The notes: a model not told the origin generated them from the sequence alone. Counted from the stretch's first letter, positions 22,780 to 32,203 are shown. The stretch: DNA of 64,000 bases from Nonomuraea ceibae (GCF_019396325.1 NZ_JAHKRO010000023.1:1-64000), one strand, 5' to 3'. Made by a program: numbers and translations.

Positions 22780-24585
22780 ATGGGCCACTACAAGAGCAAC
22801 GTGCGTGACCTGGAGTTCAACCTTTTCGAGGTGTTCGGGCGACGCGAGATCCTCGGCAGGGGCCCGTACGCGGACGTGGACGAGGACACGGCCCGCAGCA
22901 TCCTGGATGAGGCCGAGCGGCTGGCGACGGGCGTCCTGGCCGACTCGTTCGAGGAGGGCGACCGCAACCCGCCCGTCTTCGACGCCGCCACCGGGTCCGT
23001 CACCATCCCCGACGGCTTCAAGAAGTCGTTCAAGACGCTGGTCGACGGCGGCTGGGCGCACCTCGACCTGCCCACCGACCTGGGCGGCCCCGGCATCCCG
23101 CGGAGCCTGGCGTGGGCCACCGCCGAGATGGTCCTGGGCGCCAACCCGGCGCTGTACATGTACGCGGCGGGCCCGAACTTCGCCTACACGCTGTGGAAGG
23201 TCGGCACCCCGGAGCAGAAGCGCTTCGCCGAGCTGGCCATCGAGCGCAACTGGGGCGCCACCATGGTGCTGACCGAGCCCGACGCCGGCTCCGACGTGGG
23301 TGCAGGCCGCGCCAAGGCGATCCAGCAGGACGACGGCACCTGGCACATCGAGGGCGTCAAGCGCTTCATCACCAGCGCCGAGCACGACATGGCCGAGAAC
23401 ATCTTCCACCTGGTCCTGGCCCGCCCCGAGGGCCACGGCCCCGGCACCAAGGGCCTGTCGATGTTCCTGGTGCCCAAGTTCCACGTGAACCTGGAGACCG
23501 GCGAGCTCGGCGAGCGCAACGGCGCGTACGTGACCAACGTCGAGAAGAAGATGGGCCTGAAGGTCTCCACGACCTGCGAGCTCACCTTCGGCGACAAGCA
23601 CCCGGCGGTCGGCTGGCTGGTCGGCGACGTGCACGAGGGCATCAAGCAGATGTTCATGGTCATCGAGCACGCCCGCATGATGGTCGGCACCAAGGCCATC
23701 GCCACCCTGTCCACCGGCTACCTGAACGCGCTGGAGTACGCCAAGCAGCGCTTCCAGGGCGCCGACCTGACCAAGATGGCCGACAAGGCCGCCCCGCGCG
23801 TGACCGTGGTCAACCACCCGGACGTGCGGCGCGAGCTGATGCTGCAGAAGGCGTACGCCGAGGGCATGCGGGCGCTGGTGCTCTACACGGCGACCTTCCA
23901 GGACGCCATCCAGATCGACCCCGACGACCGGCACGCGCACGCGATGAACGACCTGCTGCTGCCGCTGGTCAAGGGCGTCGGCTCGGAGCGCTCGTACGAA
24001 CTGCTGGCGCGCTCGCTGCAGACGCTGGGCGGCTCCGGCTACCTCCAGGACTACCCGATCGAGCAGTACATCCGGGACGCGAAGATCGACTCCCTGTACG
24101 AGGGCACGACCGCGATCCAGGGCCTGGACCTGTTCTTCCGCAAGATCCTGCGCAACCAGGGCGCGGCCGTGGGCGCGCTGCTGACCGAGATCAACGAGTT
24201 CGCCGCCTCCGAGGCGGGCAACGGCCGACTCAAGGAGGAGCGCAAGCTGCTCGCCGAGGCCGCCGCCGAGGTCAAGGCCATGGGCGACACGATGGCCGGC
24301 TGGGCGCTCGGGTCGCTGGAGAAGCCGGAGGAGGTCTACCGCGTCGGGCTCAACACCACCCGGTTCCTGCTCTCGCTGGGCGACCTGGTGATCGGCTGGC
24401 TGCTGCTGCGCCAGGCCGAGGTGGCGCTGGCCCGCCTGGCGGACGGCGACGACCCCTTCTACCAGGGCAAGGTCGCGGCGGCGTCGTTCTTCGCCACGAC
24501 CGTGCTGCCCCGCCTGGCCGCCGAGCGCCGCACGCTCGACGCCACTGGTCAGGAGCTCATGGAGCTGCCCGAAGAGGCCTTCTGA
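22780..24585 (+). CDS. fadE: Acyl-CoA dehydrogenase (FadE5-like)
   Basis: A 601-residue FAD-dependent acyl-CoA dehydrogenase, first step of beta-oxidation. The long form with an N-terminal extension and C-terminal helical domain resembles mycobacterial FadE5, which takes a broad range of chain lengths. Visible motifs are [18 protein letters not shown] (FAD/substrate), FITSAEHDM, and the catalytic base E441 in [12 protein letters not shown]. The late four-helix segment covers about 470-590. ATG 22780 has RBS AAGGAGAG. A strong hairpin follows the stop, so it is probably monocistronic. Confidence 0.92.
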   Translation: MGHYKSNVRDLEFNLFEVFGRREILGRGPYADVDEDTARSILDEAERLATGVLADSFEEGDRNPPVFDAATGSVTIPDGFKKSFKTLVDGGWAHLDLPTDLGGPGIPRSLAWATAEMVLGANPALYMYAAGPNFAYTLWKVGTPEQKRFAELAIERNWGATMVLTEPDAGSDVGAGRAKAIQQDDGTWHIEGVKRFITSAEHDMAENIFHLVLARPEGHGPGTKGLSMFLVPKFHVNLETGELGERNGAYVTNVEKKMGLKVSTTCELTFGDKHPAVGWLVGDVHEGIKQMFMVIEHARMMVGTKAIATLSTGYLNALEYAKQRFQGADLTKMADKAAPRVTVVNHPDVRRELMLQKAYAEGMRALVLYTATFQDAIQIDPDDRHAHAMNDLLLPLVKGVGSERSYELLARSLQTLGGSGYLQDYPIEQYIRDAKIDSLYEGTTAIQGLDLFFRKILRNQGAAVGALLTEINEFAASEAGNGRLKEERKLLAEAAAEVKAMGDTMAGWALGSLEKPEEVYRVGLNTTRFLLSLGDLVIGWLLLRQAEVALARLADGDDPFYQGKVAAASFFATTVLPRLAAERRTLDATGQELMELPEEAF

Positions 24586-24586
24586 C

Positions 24587-24616
24587 GAACGCGCCGGCCC
24601 GATGGCCGGCGCGTTC
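24587..24616 (+). terminator. Strong hairpin terminator after fadE
   Basis: GAACGCGCCGGCC and GGCCGGCGCGTTC form a perfect 13-bp stem around CGAT, starting just after the stop codon. The following T-tract is short (TTCTTCG). Confidence 0.8.
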
Positions 24617-24624
24617 TTCGCACC

Positions 24625-24650
24625 ATTTCCCTATTAAACCTGTAGGAAAT
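24625..24650. promoter_or_regulatory. Inverted repeat upstream of the organosulfur operon
   Basis: ATTTCC and GGAAAT (perfect, 14 nt apart) flank CTA...GTA and abut the -35 box at 24652. The position suits a regulator of the sulfur-starvation operon. The regulator is not identified. Confidence 0.5.
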
Positions 24651-24651
24651 G

Positions 24652-24680
24652 TTGACTTAGTGGCGGCGGACGCCTAGGTT
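24652..24680 (+). promoter_or_regulatory. Promoter of the organosulfur operon (leaderless)
   Basis: TTGACT (24652-24657), a 17-bp spacer and TAGGTT (24675-24680) lie 7 nt before ATG 24688. No RBS is present, so the operon message is leaderless. Confidence 0.75.
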
Positions 24681-24687
24681 CGGCGGC

Positions 24688-25698
24688 ATGAGAGTGGGCC
24701 GTTTCAGACATGCCGTTGCCGCAACCACGCTGCTGCTGGCCACCGCAGCCTGTGGGACGAGCCAGGCCGGATCCGTCCAGAAGGAACTGCGCTACCAAGG
24801 CAGCGTCGGCGCGGTCACCTTCCCCGAACTGGCCGAGGAGCTGGGCTACCTCGGCGACATCAAGCTGAAGTGGGTCGGCAACACCACCTCCGGGCCGCAG
24901 GACATCCAGTCCGCAGCCACCGGCCAGACCGACTTCGGCGGCGCCTTCAACGGCGCCATCGTCAAGCTCCGGGCCGCCCGGGCCCCCATCAAGGCCGTGA
25001 TCGGCTACTACGGCGCGGACGAGAAGTCGTTCAGCGGCTACTACGTGCCCGAGGACAGCCCGATCAGGACCGCGCGCGACCTCATCGGCAAGAAGATCGG
25101 CGTCAACACGCTCGGCGCGCACCACGAGGCCGTGATCAAGGAGTATCTGACCCGGGCCGGGCTCACGCCCGCCGAGATCGAGCGCGTCCAGCTCGTCGTC
25201 GTCCCGCCGGTCAACACCGAGCAGGCGCTGCGCCAGGGACAGCTCGACGTCGGCACCCTCGGCGGCATCCTCAAGGACAAGGCGCTGGAGCGCGGCGGGC
25301 TGCGGCCGCTGTTCACCGACACCGGGCTGTTCGGGCCGTTCACCGCCGGCTCGGTCGTCTTCCGCGAGGCGTTCATCGCCGACAACCCCGAGGTCGTCCG
25401 CACGTTCGTGACCGGCTTCGCCAAGGCCGTGCACTGGGCCCAGACCCGCCCCCGCGAGGAGGTGGTCGCCAAGTTCGAGCAGATCATCAACCGCCGCGGC
25501 CGCAACGAGGACCCGAGCACCGTGCGCTACTGGAAGAGCTCGGGCATCGCCGGCCCAGGCGGGGTGATCGCCGTCAAGGAGTTCCAGACCTGGATCGACT
25601 GGCTGGAGCGCTCCGGCGACATCAGGCCCGGCCAGGTCGAGGCCGGCGACGTCTTCACCAACGCGTTCAACCCCTACGCCGGCCAGAGCGCCTCATGA
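24688..25698 (+). CDS. ABC transporter substrate-binding lipoprotein (SsuA/NMT1-like)
   Basis: A 336-residue periplasm-type binding lipoprotein. Signal peptide with lipobox ATAAC (C22), then an NMT1/SsuA fold: GSVGAVTFPELAEELGYL, QSAATGQTDFGGAFNGAIV, GKKIGVNTLGAHHEAVIKE, FTAGSVVFREAFIADNPEVV. The SsuA branch binds alkanesulfonates, and the downstream FMN monooxygenase/reductase pair supports an organosulfur substrate. First gene of a five-gene operon, each joined by 4-bp overlaps. Leaderless start. Confidence 0.88.
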   Translation: MRVGRFRHAVAATTLLLATAACGTSQAGSVQKELRYQGSVGAVTFPELAEELGYLGDIKLKWVGNTTSGPQDIQSAATGQTDFGGAFNGAIVKLRAARAPIKAVIGYYGADEKSFSGYYVPEDSPIRTARDLIGKKIGVNTLGAHHEAVIKEYLTRAGLTPAEIERVQLVVVPPVNTEQALRQGQLDVGTLGGILKDKALERGGLRPLFTDTGLFGPFTAGSVVFREAFIADNPEVVRTFVTGFAKAVHWAQTRPREEVVAKFEQIINRRGRNEDPSTVRYWKSSGIAGPGGVIAVKEFQTWIDWLERSGDIRPGQVEAGDVFTNAFNPYAGQSAS

Positions 25699-26507
25699 CG
25701 ACACTGAGCGAGACCGCCGTCCGCACCAAGATCGGCATCCGGGGCGTGGGCCGGACGTTCACGGTCCGGGGCGAGCCGTTCACCGCGCTGGCGGACATCG
25801 ACCTGGACGTGCGCGAAGGAGAGTTCCTGACGCTGGTCGGGCCGAGCGGCTGCGGCAAGTCCACCCTCCTCGACCTGATCGCCGGGCTGGCCGCGCCGAG
25901 CAGCGGCGAGATCCTCATCGACGGCGCCCCCGTCACCGGCCCCGGGCTCGACCGGGGCGTGGTCTTCCAGCAGTACGCGCTGTTCCCGTGGCGGTCGGCC
26001 CGGGCCAACGTCGAGTTCGGGCTGGAGGCCAAGGGCGTGCCCCGCCGCGAGCGCGCCGGGCGGGCCAGGCACTACCTGGACCTGGTCGGCCTGGCCGGGT
26101 TCGAGGACCGCTACCCGCACGAGCTGTCGGGCGGCATGCGCCAGCGGGTCGCCATCGCGCGCAGCCTCGCCTTCGACCCCGACGTGCTGCTCATGGACGA
26201 GCCGTTCGCCGCCCTGGACGCCCAGACGCGCGAGTCGCTGCAGGGCGAGCTGCTGGACGTGTGGCGCAAGACCGGCAAGACGATCGTGTTCATCACCCAC
26301 AGCATCGACGAGGCCGTCTACCTGGGCCAGCGGGTCGCCGTCATGACCTCCAGGCCGGGGCGGATCAAGGAGGTCGTCGAGGTGTCGTTCGACTCGCGCG
26401 AGGGCGACCTCCGGGCCGACCCGGCGTTCGGCGCGTACCGGCACCACGTGTGGAGCCTGCTGCGCGCCGAGGTGGCGGCGGCCCAGGAGCAGGAGCGGGC
26501 CTCGTGA
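25695..26507 (+). CDS. ABC transporter ATPase (SsuB/TauB-like)
   Basis: A 270-residue ATPase with Walker A GPSGCGKST, Q-loop VVFQQYALFPW, signature LSGGMRQRVAIARS, Walker B VLLMDEPFAALD and His-switch FITHSIDEAVYL. The EAVYLGQRVAVMTSRPGRI segment is typical of nitrate/sulfonate/taurine importers. The start overlaps the binding-protein stop (ATGA) and the stop overlaps the permease start (GTGA). Confidence 0.93.
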   Translation: MTTLSETAVRTKIGIRGVGRTFTVRGEPFTALADIDLDVREGEFLTLVGPSGCGKSTLLDLIAGLAAPSSGEILIDGAPVTGPGLDRGVVFQQYALFPWRSARANVEFGLEAKGVPRRERAGRARHYLDLVGLAGFEDRYPHELSGGMRQRVAIARSLAFDPDVLLMDEPFAALDAQTRESLQGELLDVWRKTGKTIVFITHSIDEAVYLGQRVAVMTSRPGRIKEVVEVSFDSREGDLRADPAFGAYRHHVWSLLRAEVAAAQEQERAS

Positions 26508-27259
26508 GCGCCGTCCGGCGGGCCGCCGCCCGGTCGGCGGCCGTCCTGCTGCTCCTGGCGGCCTGGGAGGGGCTGCCCCGGCTGGGCGTGGTCGACCCGG
26601 TCTTCGTGCCGCCGCTCTCGGTGAACCTCCAGGCCGGCTACGACCTGCTGCTCGGCGGTCAACTGCCCGAGCACGTACGGGCGTCGCTGGTGCGCTCGCT
26701 GTCCGGGTTCGGCCTGGCCATCCTGCTGGCCATCCCGCTCGGGCTGCTGATCGGCTGGTACCGGCCGGTGGCCGACACGCTGGTGCCGCTGCTGGAGGTG
26801 TTCCGCAACACCTCGGCGGTCGCGCTGCTGCCCGTCTTCACGCTGATCCTCGGCATCGGCGAGACCACGAAGATCACCTTCGTGCTGTACGCCTGCTCCT
26901 GGCCGATCCTGCTCAACACCATCAGCGGGGTGCGGGCGGTCGAGCCGTTGCTGGTCAAGTCGGCCAGGTCGATGGGCGTCGGCCCGGTCCGGCTGTTCCA
27001 GAAGGTGATCCTGCCCGCCGCCGTGCCCGCCGTCTTCACCGGCATCCGGCTGGCCGGGGCGTACGCGATCCTCGTCCTGCTCTTCGCCGAGATGGTCGGC
27101 GCCAAGGCGGGGCTCGGCTACCTGATCCAGGACGCCCAGTTCAGCTTCCGCATCCCCGACATGTACGCCGGAATCATCACGATCTCCCTGCTCGGCCTGC
27201 TGTTCAACCTGCTGCTGGTCAGCGTCGAGCGCCGCTTCAGCACCTGGAGGACCACATGA
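26504..27259 (+). CDS. ABC transporter permease (SsuC/TauC-like)
   Basis: A 251-residue permease with about six TM helices and the EAA loop GVRAVEPLLVKSARSMGVGP..LFQKVILPAAVPAVFTGIRL split over residues about 150-190. It pairs with the preceding ATPase to import an organosulfur or related anion. GTG start by GTGA overlap; the stop overlaps the next start (ATGA). Confidence 0.92.
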   Translation: MSAVRRAAARSAAVLLLLAAWEGLPRLGVVDPVFVPPLSVNLQAGYDLLLGGQLPEHVRASLVRSLSGFGLAILLAIPLGLLIGWYRPVADTLVPLLEVFRNTSAVALLPVFTLILGIGETTKITFVLYACSWPILLNTISGVRAVEPLLVKSARSMGVGPVRLFQKVILPAAVPAVFTGIRLAGAYAILVLLFAEMVGAKAGLGYLIQDAQFSFRIPDMYAGIITISLLGLLFNLLLVSVERRFSTWRTT

Positions 27260-28593
27260 GCAGACAGCTACGCCTCAACGCCTTCCTCATGGGCGTCGGC
27301 CACCACGAGGCCGCCTGGCGGCACCCGCTGACCGAGCCCGCCCGCCTGGCCGACGTCCGCCACTACCAGGAGCTGGCCAGGATCGCCGAGGCGGGCAAGC
27401 TGGACTCCGTCTTCCTGGCCGACGGGGTGGCGCTGCAGGCCGACGTCCGGCACAACGCGCTCGGCGGGCTCGAACCGCTGACCCTGCTGTCCGCGCTCGC
27501 CGCCGTGACCGACCACGTCGGGCTGATCGCGACCGTCTCGACGACCTACAACGAGCCGTTCCACGTCGCCCGCAAGTTCGCCTCGCTCGACCACATCAGC
27601 GGCGGCCGGGCCGGCTGGAACATCGTCACCTCCGCCGGCGAGGCCGAGGCGCGCAACTTCGGCATCGAGCGGCCCGCGCACGCCGACCGCTACGCCCGCG
27701 CCACCGAGTTCCTGGACGTGGTCACCAAGCTCTGGGACAGCTGGGAGGACGACGCCGTCGTGGCCGACCGGGCGGGCGGCGTCTACGCCGACACCGGCAA
27801 GATCCACGCGATCGAGCACGCCGGCGAGCGGTTCTCCGTACGCGGCCCGCTGAACACCCAGCGGCCGCCGCAGGGGCATCCGCTGCTCGTCCAGGCGGGC
27901 TCGTCGGAGGACGGCAAGGAGTTCGCCGCCCGCTACGCCGAGGCCGTGTTCACCGCCCAGCAGACGCTGGAGGAGGGCCGGGCGTTCTACCGCGACCTCA
28001 AGAGCCGCCTGACCCGCCACGGCCGGCAGCCCAGCGACCTGCTCGTCCTGCCCGGGATCTCGCCCGTCATCGGCTCCACCGAGAGCGAGGCCCGCCGCCT
28101 GGAACGCGAGCTGGACGAGCTCATCATCCCCGCCTACGGGCTGGCCCAGCTCTCCACGCTCGTCGGCATCGAGCTGGACCACGACGCGCTCGACCGGCCG
28201 CTGCCCGACGTGGGCGTCGACACCGAGGGCGCGCAGAGCCGCCGCAAGCTCGTCGTGGACCTCGCCAGGCGCGACAACCTCACCGTGCGGCAGCTCATCG
28301 CCCGGCTGGCCGGCGGCCGTGGGCACCGGGTGGTGGCCGGGGCGCCCGAGCAGATCGCCGACCAGATCCAGGAGTGGTTCGAGGGCGGCGCGGCCGACGG
28401 GTTCAACATCATGCCGCCGCTCCTGCCCAGCGGGCTGCACGACTTCGTCGACCACGTCGTGCCGGAGCTGCGCGTCAGGGGGCTGTTCCGGCACGAGTAC
28501 GAGGGCCGTACGCTGCGCGAGAACTACGGCCTGAGCAGGCCGGGCTCCCGCTACGCCGCCGATCGGGCCGCCGACCTGGTGGTGGCCGGATGA
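27256..28593 (+). CDS. FMNH2-dependent monooxygenase (NtaA/SnaA/DszA family)
   Basis: A 445-residue bacterial luciferase-like two-component monooxygenase of the NtaA/SnaA/DszA/SfnG group. Typical signatures are LNAFLMGVGHHEAAWRHP, SGGRAGWNIVTS, NFG..RPAHADRYARATEFL, GPLNTQRPPQGHPLLVQAG and DGFNIMPPLLPSGLHDFVDH. Members oxidise nitrilotriacetate, dibenzothiophene sulfone or small organosulfur compounds with FMNH2 from a partner reductase, here the next gene. With an SsuABC-type importer upstream, release of sulfite from a sulfonate or sulfone is the likely role. Confidence 0.92.
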   Translation: MSRQLRLNAFLMGVGHHEAAWRHPLTEPARLADVRHYQELARIAEAGKLDSVFLADGVALQADVRHNALGGLEPLTLLSALAAVTDHVGLIATVSTTYNEPFHVARKFASLDHISGGRAGWNIVTSAGEAEARNFGIERPAHADRYARATEFLDVVTKLWDSWEDDAVVADRAGGVYADTGKIHAIEHAGERFSVRGPLNTQRPPQGHPLLVQAGSSEDGKEFAARYAEAVFTAQQTLEEGRAFYRDLKSRLTRHGRQPSDLLVLPGISPVIGSTESEARRLERELDELIIPAYGLAQLSTLVGIELDHDALDRPLPDVGVDTEGAQSRRKLVVDLARRDNLTVRQLIARLAGGRGHRVVAGAPEQIADQIQEWFEGGAADGFNIMPPLLPSGLHDFVDHVVPELRVRGLFRHEYEGRTLRENYGLSRPGSRYAADRAADLVVAG

Positions 28594-29111
28594 GCCTCGT
28601 CACGCTGGTCGGCAACCCGCGAGAGGGCTCCAGGACGCTCGCGGCGGCCTCGACGGCCGCCGAGGCCGTCGGGCGGCGGATCGGGCACGACGGGCCGCCC
28701 GAGGTCGTGGACCTGTCGGCGCTCGGGCCGCACCTGCTCGCCGCCACCCCGTCGGCCGCCGTGGAGGTGGCCGTGGAGCTGGTCACCGGGGCACGCGTGC
28801 TGGTGGTGGCCAGCCCCACCTACAAGGGCACCTACACCGGGCTGCTCAAGTCCTTCCTGGACCGGCTGCCTCCCGCCGCGCTGCGCGGGACCGCGGCGCT
28901 GCCCCTGCTGGTCATGGGCGACCCGGCGCACTCCCTGGCCGTCGAGGTGCACCTGCGGCCGCTGCTGGTGGAGCTCGGCGCCGTCGTGCCCACGCCCGGC
29001 CTGGCGCTGCTGGAGTCGCGGCTGCCGCAGCTCGGCGAGGTGCTCGCCGACTGGGCCGACCGGGTCGCGCCCCAGGTCGCGGCGGTGCTCAGGCAGGAGG
29101 TGGCGTCCTGA
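28590..29111 (+). CDS. NAD(P)H-dependent FMN reductase (SsuE/MsuE-like)
   Basis: A 173-residue flavodoxin-fold reductase: VTLVGNPREGSRTL at the phosphate loop, VLVVASPTYKGTYTGLLKSF in the FMN isoalloxazine loop. It should supply FMNH2 to the monooxygenase encoded upstream. Start by ATGA overlap. Last gene of the operon; no clear terminator follows. Confidence 0.92.
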   Translation: MSLVTLVGNPREGSRTLAAASTAAEAVGRRIGHDGPPEVVDLSALGPHLLAATPSAAVEVAVELVTGARVLVVASPTYKGTYTGLLKSFLDRLPPAALRGTAALPLLVMGDPAHSLAVEVHLRPLLVELGAVVPTPGLALLESRLPQLGEVLADWADRVAPQVAAVLRQEVAS

Positions 29112-29180
29112 GGGTGTGATCCGCGTTACCCGGGTATGACCGAGGACGTACTAGCTCTTTGCCTGTCGCTGGAGGCCGTC

Positions 29181-29405
29181 ATGGGTGTCGGGGTCAGCAT
29201 CTTCTTCCTCACGCTCGGCGCCATCCTGAGATTCGCCATCGAGCCCGACGTGTTCGGCCAGAGCGTCCACATGGACGTGATCGGCCTCATCTTCATGATC
29301 GTCGGAGGCGCCGGGATCGTGCTGAGCGTCGTGCTCGCGCCCCGGCGCGGCCGCACCTCCGACGACCGGCTGATGCACCGCGAGAACAACCCGCCCGAGC
29401 TCTAG
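29181..29405 (+). CDS. DUF6458-type small membrane protein
   Basis: A 74-residue protein with two TM helices (SIFFLTLGAILRFAI and IGLIFMIVGGAGIVLSVVL) and a basic C-tail. The MGVGVSIFFLTLGAILRFA opening is the typical start of this actinobacterial family, and RBS GGAGG lies 6 nt before ATG 29181, so the shorter start is chosen over ATG 29136. Function unknown. Confidence 0.85.
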   Translation: MGVGVSIFFLTLGAILRFAIEPDVFGQSVHMDVIGLIFMIVGGAGIVLSVVLAPRRGRTSDDRLMHRENNPPEL

Positions 29406-29420
29406 AGCGCTCTAGAGCTC
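29397..29420. repeat. 24-bp perfect palindrome joining two convergent stop codons
   Basis: GAGCTCTAGAGC followed directly by GCTCTAGAGCTC. The palindrome covers the stop codons of both flanking convergent genes (TAG at 29403 and CTA at 29412). It can fold on either strand and may end both transcripts, although there is no T-tract. Confidence 0.8.
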
Positions 29421-29705
29421 CAGCTGCACCGCGGCGCGCGAGGCCAGGATCGGCTTGACGTGATGGGCGATCACCTTCTGGTGCTCCGGGTGGTCGCGGT
29501 AGGTCACGTAGTCGTCCTCGGAGTCGAAGTCGGCGACGACGGCGAACTCGTGGTTGCCCTGGTTGATGCCCGCGTCCATGCCAACCGTGTAGGAGCGGAT
29601 CTGCGGGATGACGCCCGGCAGCCCGCGCAGCGCGGCCAGCACCCCCGCCTTCTGGGCGAGCGTGGCGTCTTCGGTCCAGGTGAACAGCACGATGTGGCGG
29701 ATCAT
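29412..29705 (-). CDS. Dabb-family (stress-responsive A/B barrel) protein
   Basis: A 97-residue Dabb-domain protein: MIRHIVLFTWTEDATLAQKAG, FAVVADFDSEDDYVTYRDHP and HQKVIAHHVKPIL are the usual landmarks of this ferredoxin-like dimeric fold. Some members are polyketide cyclases, most are of unknown function. ATG 29705. Confidence 0.9.
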   Translation of the reverse strand: MIRHIVLFTWTEDATLAQKAGVLAALRGLPGVIPQIRSYTVGMDAGINQGNHEFAVVADFDSEDDYVTYRDHPEHQKVIAHHVKPILASRAAVQLEL

Positions 29706-29754
29706 GGCGCCACCCTACAGAGGCCGGGAGGGGGCGTCCCCTCCCGGCCCGCGA

Positions 29755-31206
29755 TCAGCTCCAGGCCAGCATCCGCAGCGGGTCCTCCAGCATCGCGCCC
29801 ACGTCGCGCAGGAACAGCGAGCCCAGCTCGCCGTCGACCACCCGGTGGTCGAACGACAGGGCCAGGGTCGTCACCTTCCGTACGGCGAGCGCGCCGTCGA
29901 CCACCCAGGGCATGTCCCGTACCTGGCCGAAGGCGAGGATGGCGGACTCTCCCGGGTTCAGGATCGGGGTGCCGGCGTCGACGCCGAAGACGCCGACGTT
30001 GGTGATCGTGATGGTGCCGCCCGCCATCTCCGCCGGCTGGGTGCGGCCCGCCCTGGCGGTCTCGGTGAGCTTGCCCAGCTCGGCGGCCAGGCCGGGCAGG
30101 GTCAGCTCGTGGGCGTTCTTGACGTTGGGCACCACGAGGCCCCTCGGGGTGGCGGCGGCGATGCCCAGGTTGACGTAGTGCTTGACGACGATCTCCTGGG
30201 CGGCCTCGTCCCAGGACGAGTTGATCATCGGGTGGCGGCGGGCCGCCGTGAGCACGGCCTTGGCCACCAGCAGCAGCGGCGACACCTTGACCTCGGCGAA
30301 GTCGGGCAGCGCGCGCAGCCGCTTGACCGCGTCCATCGTCTCGGTGACGTCCACCTGGAGGAACTCGGTGACGTGCGGGGCGGTGAACGCGCTGGCGACC
30401 ATCGCCTGGGCGGTCATCTTGCGCACGCCCTTGACGGGGATGCGCTCCTCGCCCGCCTGCGGCCTGGCCGTCGCAGCCTGCTGCTGCGGCTGCGGCGGCC
30501 GGGCGGTCGCAGCGTGGACGTCCTCGCGGGTGATCGAGCCGTGGGGGCCCGTGCCCGTGAGGGTGGTCAGGTCCACGCCCAGGTCCTTGGCCAGCTTCCG
30601 GACGGGCGGCTTGGCCAGCGCCGCCACTCTGGCCGGGTCCGTAGACGCCGGGGGCTGCTCGGACGGGGGCTGGGGGGCCGTGGAAGGCGGGCCCTCCAGC
30701 TCCACGCGGGACGGGTTGGCGACCGGGTCGGCGGGGATCGTCGACGGCGCACGCCGGGTGCGGCGGCGGGCCGCGCCGGTCTTGACGCCGTAGCCGACCA
30801 GGACGGCCTGGCGCTCCTCCTTGGGCGCGGGGCTGCCGTGGGCGCCCGGCTCGACGGCGCCCTCCGCCGGCGGGGTGGGCACCAGGTCCTCGGCCAGGGC
30901 GGCCGCCTGCTGGCCGGCGGCGCCCGCGGAGCCGCCGGGACCGCCCGGTTCGCCCGGTTCGCCCGGTTCGCCGGTCTCGACGGCGATGATCGGCCCGCCG
31001 ACGTCCACCGTCTGGCCCTCGTCCGCGAGCAGGTCCGCCACCTGGCCGTTCCACGGGATGGGCAGCTCGACGATGGACTTGGCGGTCTCGATCTCGACGA
31101 TGATCTGGTTGACCTTGACCTCGTCGCCCGGTCTGACGTGCCAGCGGACGATCTCGGCCTCCGTCAGCCCCTCGCCGACGTCCGGGAGCTTGAATTCGCG
31201 TCGCAT
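29755..31206 (-). CDS. bkdC: Dihydrolipoamide acyltransferase, E2 of a 2-oxoacid dehydrogenase complex
   Basis: A 483-residue E2 core enzyme. One lipoyl domain (1-78; lipoyl lysine K43 in ETAKSIVE), a linker with a GEPGEPGEPGG run, a peripheral-subunit-binding domain (about 182-218, KPPVRKLAKDLGVDL, GPHGSITREDV), and the catalytic domain with the active-site His/Asp in SFDHRVVDG. It transfers the acyl group to CoA. It ends the E1alpha-E1beta-E2 operon. The branched-chain (Bkd) label is inferred from the single lipoyl domain and separate E1alpha/E1beta genes; a pyruvate-type complex is possible. No E3 gene is adjacent. Confidence 0.88.
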   Translation of the reverse strand: MRREFKLPDVGEGLTEAEIVRWHVRPGDEVKVNQIIVEIETAKSIVELPIPWNGQVADLLADEGQTVDVGGPIIAVETGEPGEPGEPGGPGGSAGAAGQQAAALAEDLVPTPPAEGAVEPGAHGSPAPKEERQAVLVGYGVKTGAARRRTRRAPSTIPADPVANPSRVELEGPPSTAPQPPSEQPPASTDPARVAALAKPPVRKLAKDLGVDLTTLTGTGPHGSITREDVHAATARPPQPQQQAATARPQAGEERIPVKGVRKMTAQAMVASAFTAPHVTEFLQVDVTETMDAVKRLRALPDFAEVKVSPLLLVAKAVLTAARRHPMINSSWDEAAQEIVVKHYVNLGIAAATPRGLVVPNVKNAHELTLPGLAAELGKLTETARAGRTQPAEMAGGTITITNVGVFGVDAGTPILNPGESAILAFGQVRDMPWVVDGALAVRKVTTLALSFDHRVVDGELGSLFLRDVGAMLEDPLRMLAWS

Positions 31207-31222
31207 CAGTGCGGGATCCCCC

Positions 31223-32203
31223 TCAGTAGCCGAAGGCGCGGTCGACGGCGTCGAGCACCCGGTCCAGGTCGGGGAGGTAGTGCTCCTCCAGCTTGGACGG
31301 CGGGTAGGGGGTGGAGAAGCCGCCGACGCGCAGCACCGGCGACTCCAGGTGGTAGAAGCACTGCTCGGTGATGCGGGCCGCCAGCTCCGCGCCGAACCCG
31401 TTGTTGACCGGGGCCTCGTGGACGACGACGACGCGGCCGGTGCGGCGCGCGGAGTCGAGGACCACCGGCGTGTCGAGCGGGTTGAGCGAGCGCAGGTCCA
31501 CGACCTCCAGGTCGCGCCCGTCCTCCTCGGCGGCCTTGGCGGCCTCCAGACAGGTCTTGACCATGGGCCCGTAGCAGAGCAGCGTCGCGTCGGTGCCGGG
31601 GCGCACCACGCGGGCCCGGTCCAGGGGCGTCCACCAGTCGGTGCTGGTGGTGTCGACCTCACCCTTCTCCCAGTAGCGGCGCTTGGGCTCGAAGAAGATG
31701 ACCGGGTCGTCGCTCTGGATCGCCTGCTGGATCATCGAATAGGCGTCGGCCGGGTTGGCGCACGCCACGACGCGCAGCCCGGCGGTGTGGGTGAAGTACG
31801 CCTCGGGCGACTCGCTGTGGTGCTCGACCGCGCCGATGCCGCCGCCGCACGGGATGCGTACGACGACAGGGAGCTTGATCGCGCCGAGCGAGCGCATGGG
31901 CATCTTGGCGAGCTGGGTGATGATCTGGTCGGCGGCCGGGAAGACGAAGCCGTCGAACTGGATCTCGCACACCGGCCTGTAGCCGCGCAGCGCCAGGCCG
32001 ATCGCGGTGCCGATGATGCCCGACTCGGCCAGCGGCGTGTCGATGACCCGGTCCTCGCCGAAGTCCTTCTGCAGCCCGTCGGTGACGCGGAACACGCCGC
32101 CGAGCTTGCCCACGTCCTCGCCCATGATGAGGACCTTGGGGTCGTCCTCCATGGCCTTGCGCATGCCCTCGTTGAGCGCCTTGGAAAGGCTCAGCACGGT
32201 CAT
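31223..32203 (-). CDS. bkdB: 2-oxoacid dehydrogenase E1 beta subunit
   Basis: A 326-residue transketolase-type subunit: LSKALNEGMRKAMEDDPKVL, MGEDVGKLGGVFRVTDGL, IDTPLAESGIIGTAIGLAL, CGGGIGAVEHHSESPEAYF, and C-terminal VVVHEAPVNNGFGAELAA. It forms the alpha2beta2 ThDP-dependent decarboxylase with the upstream gene. RBS GGAGGGG; start by ATGA overlap with E1 alpha. Confidence 0.92.
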   Translation of the reverse strand: MTVLSLSKALNEGMRKAMEDDPKVLIMGEDVGKLGGVFRVTDGLQKDFGEDRVIDTPLAESGIIGTAIGLALRGYRPVCEIQFDGFVFPAADQIITQLAKMPMRSLGAIKLPVVVRIPCGGGIGAVEHHSESPEAYFTHTAGLRVVACANPADAYSMIQQAIQSDDPVIFFEPKRRYWEKGEVDTTSTDWWTPLDRARVVRPGTDATLLCYGPMVKTCLEAAKAAEEDGRDLEVVDLRSLNPLDTPVVLDSARRTGRVVVVHEAPVNNGFGAELAARITEQCFYHLESPVLRVGGFSTPYPPSKLEEHYLPDLDRVLDAVDRAFGY

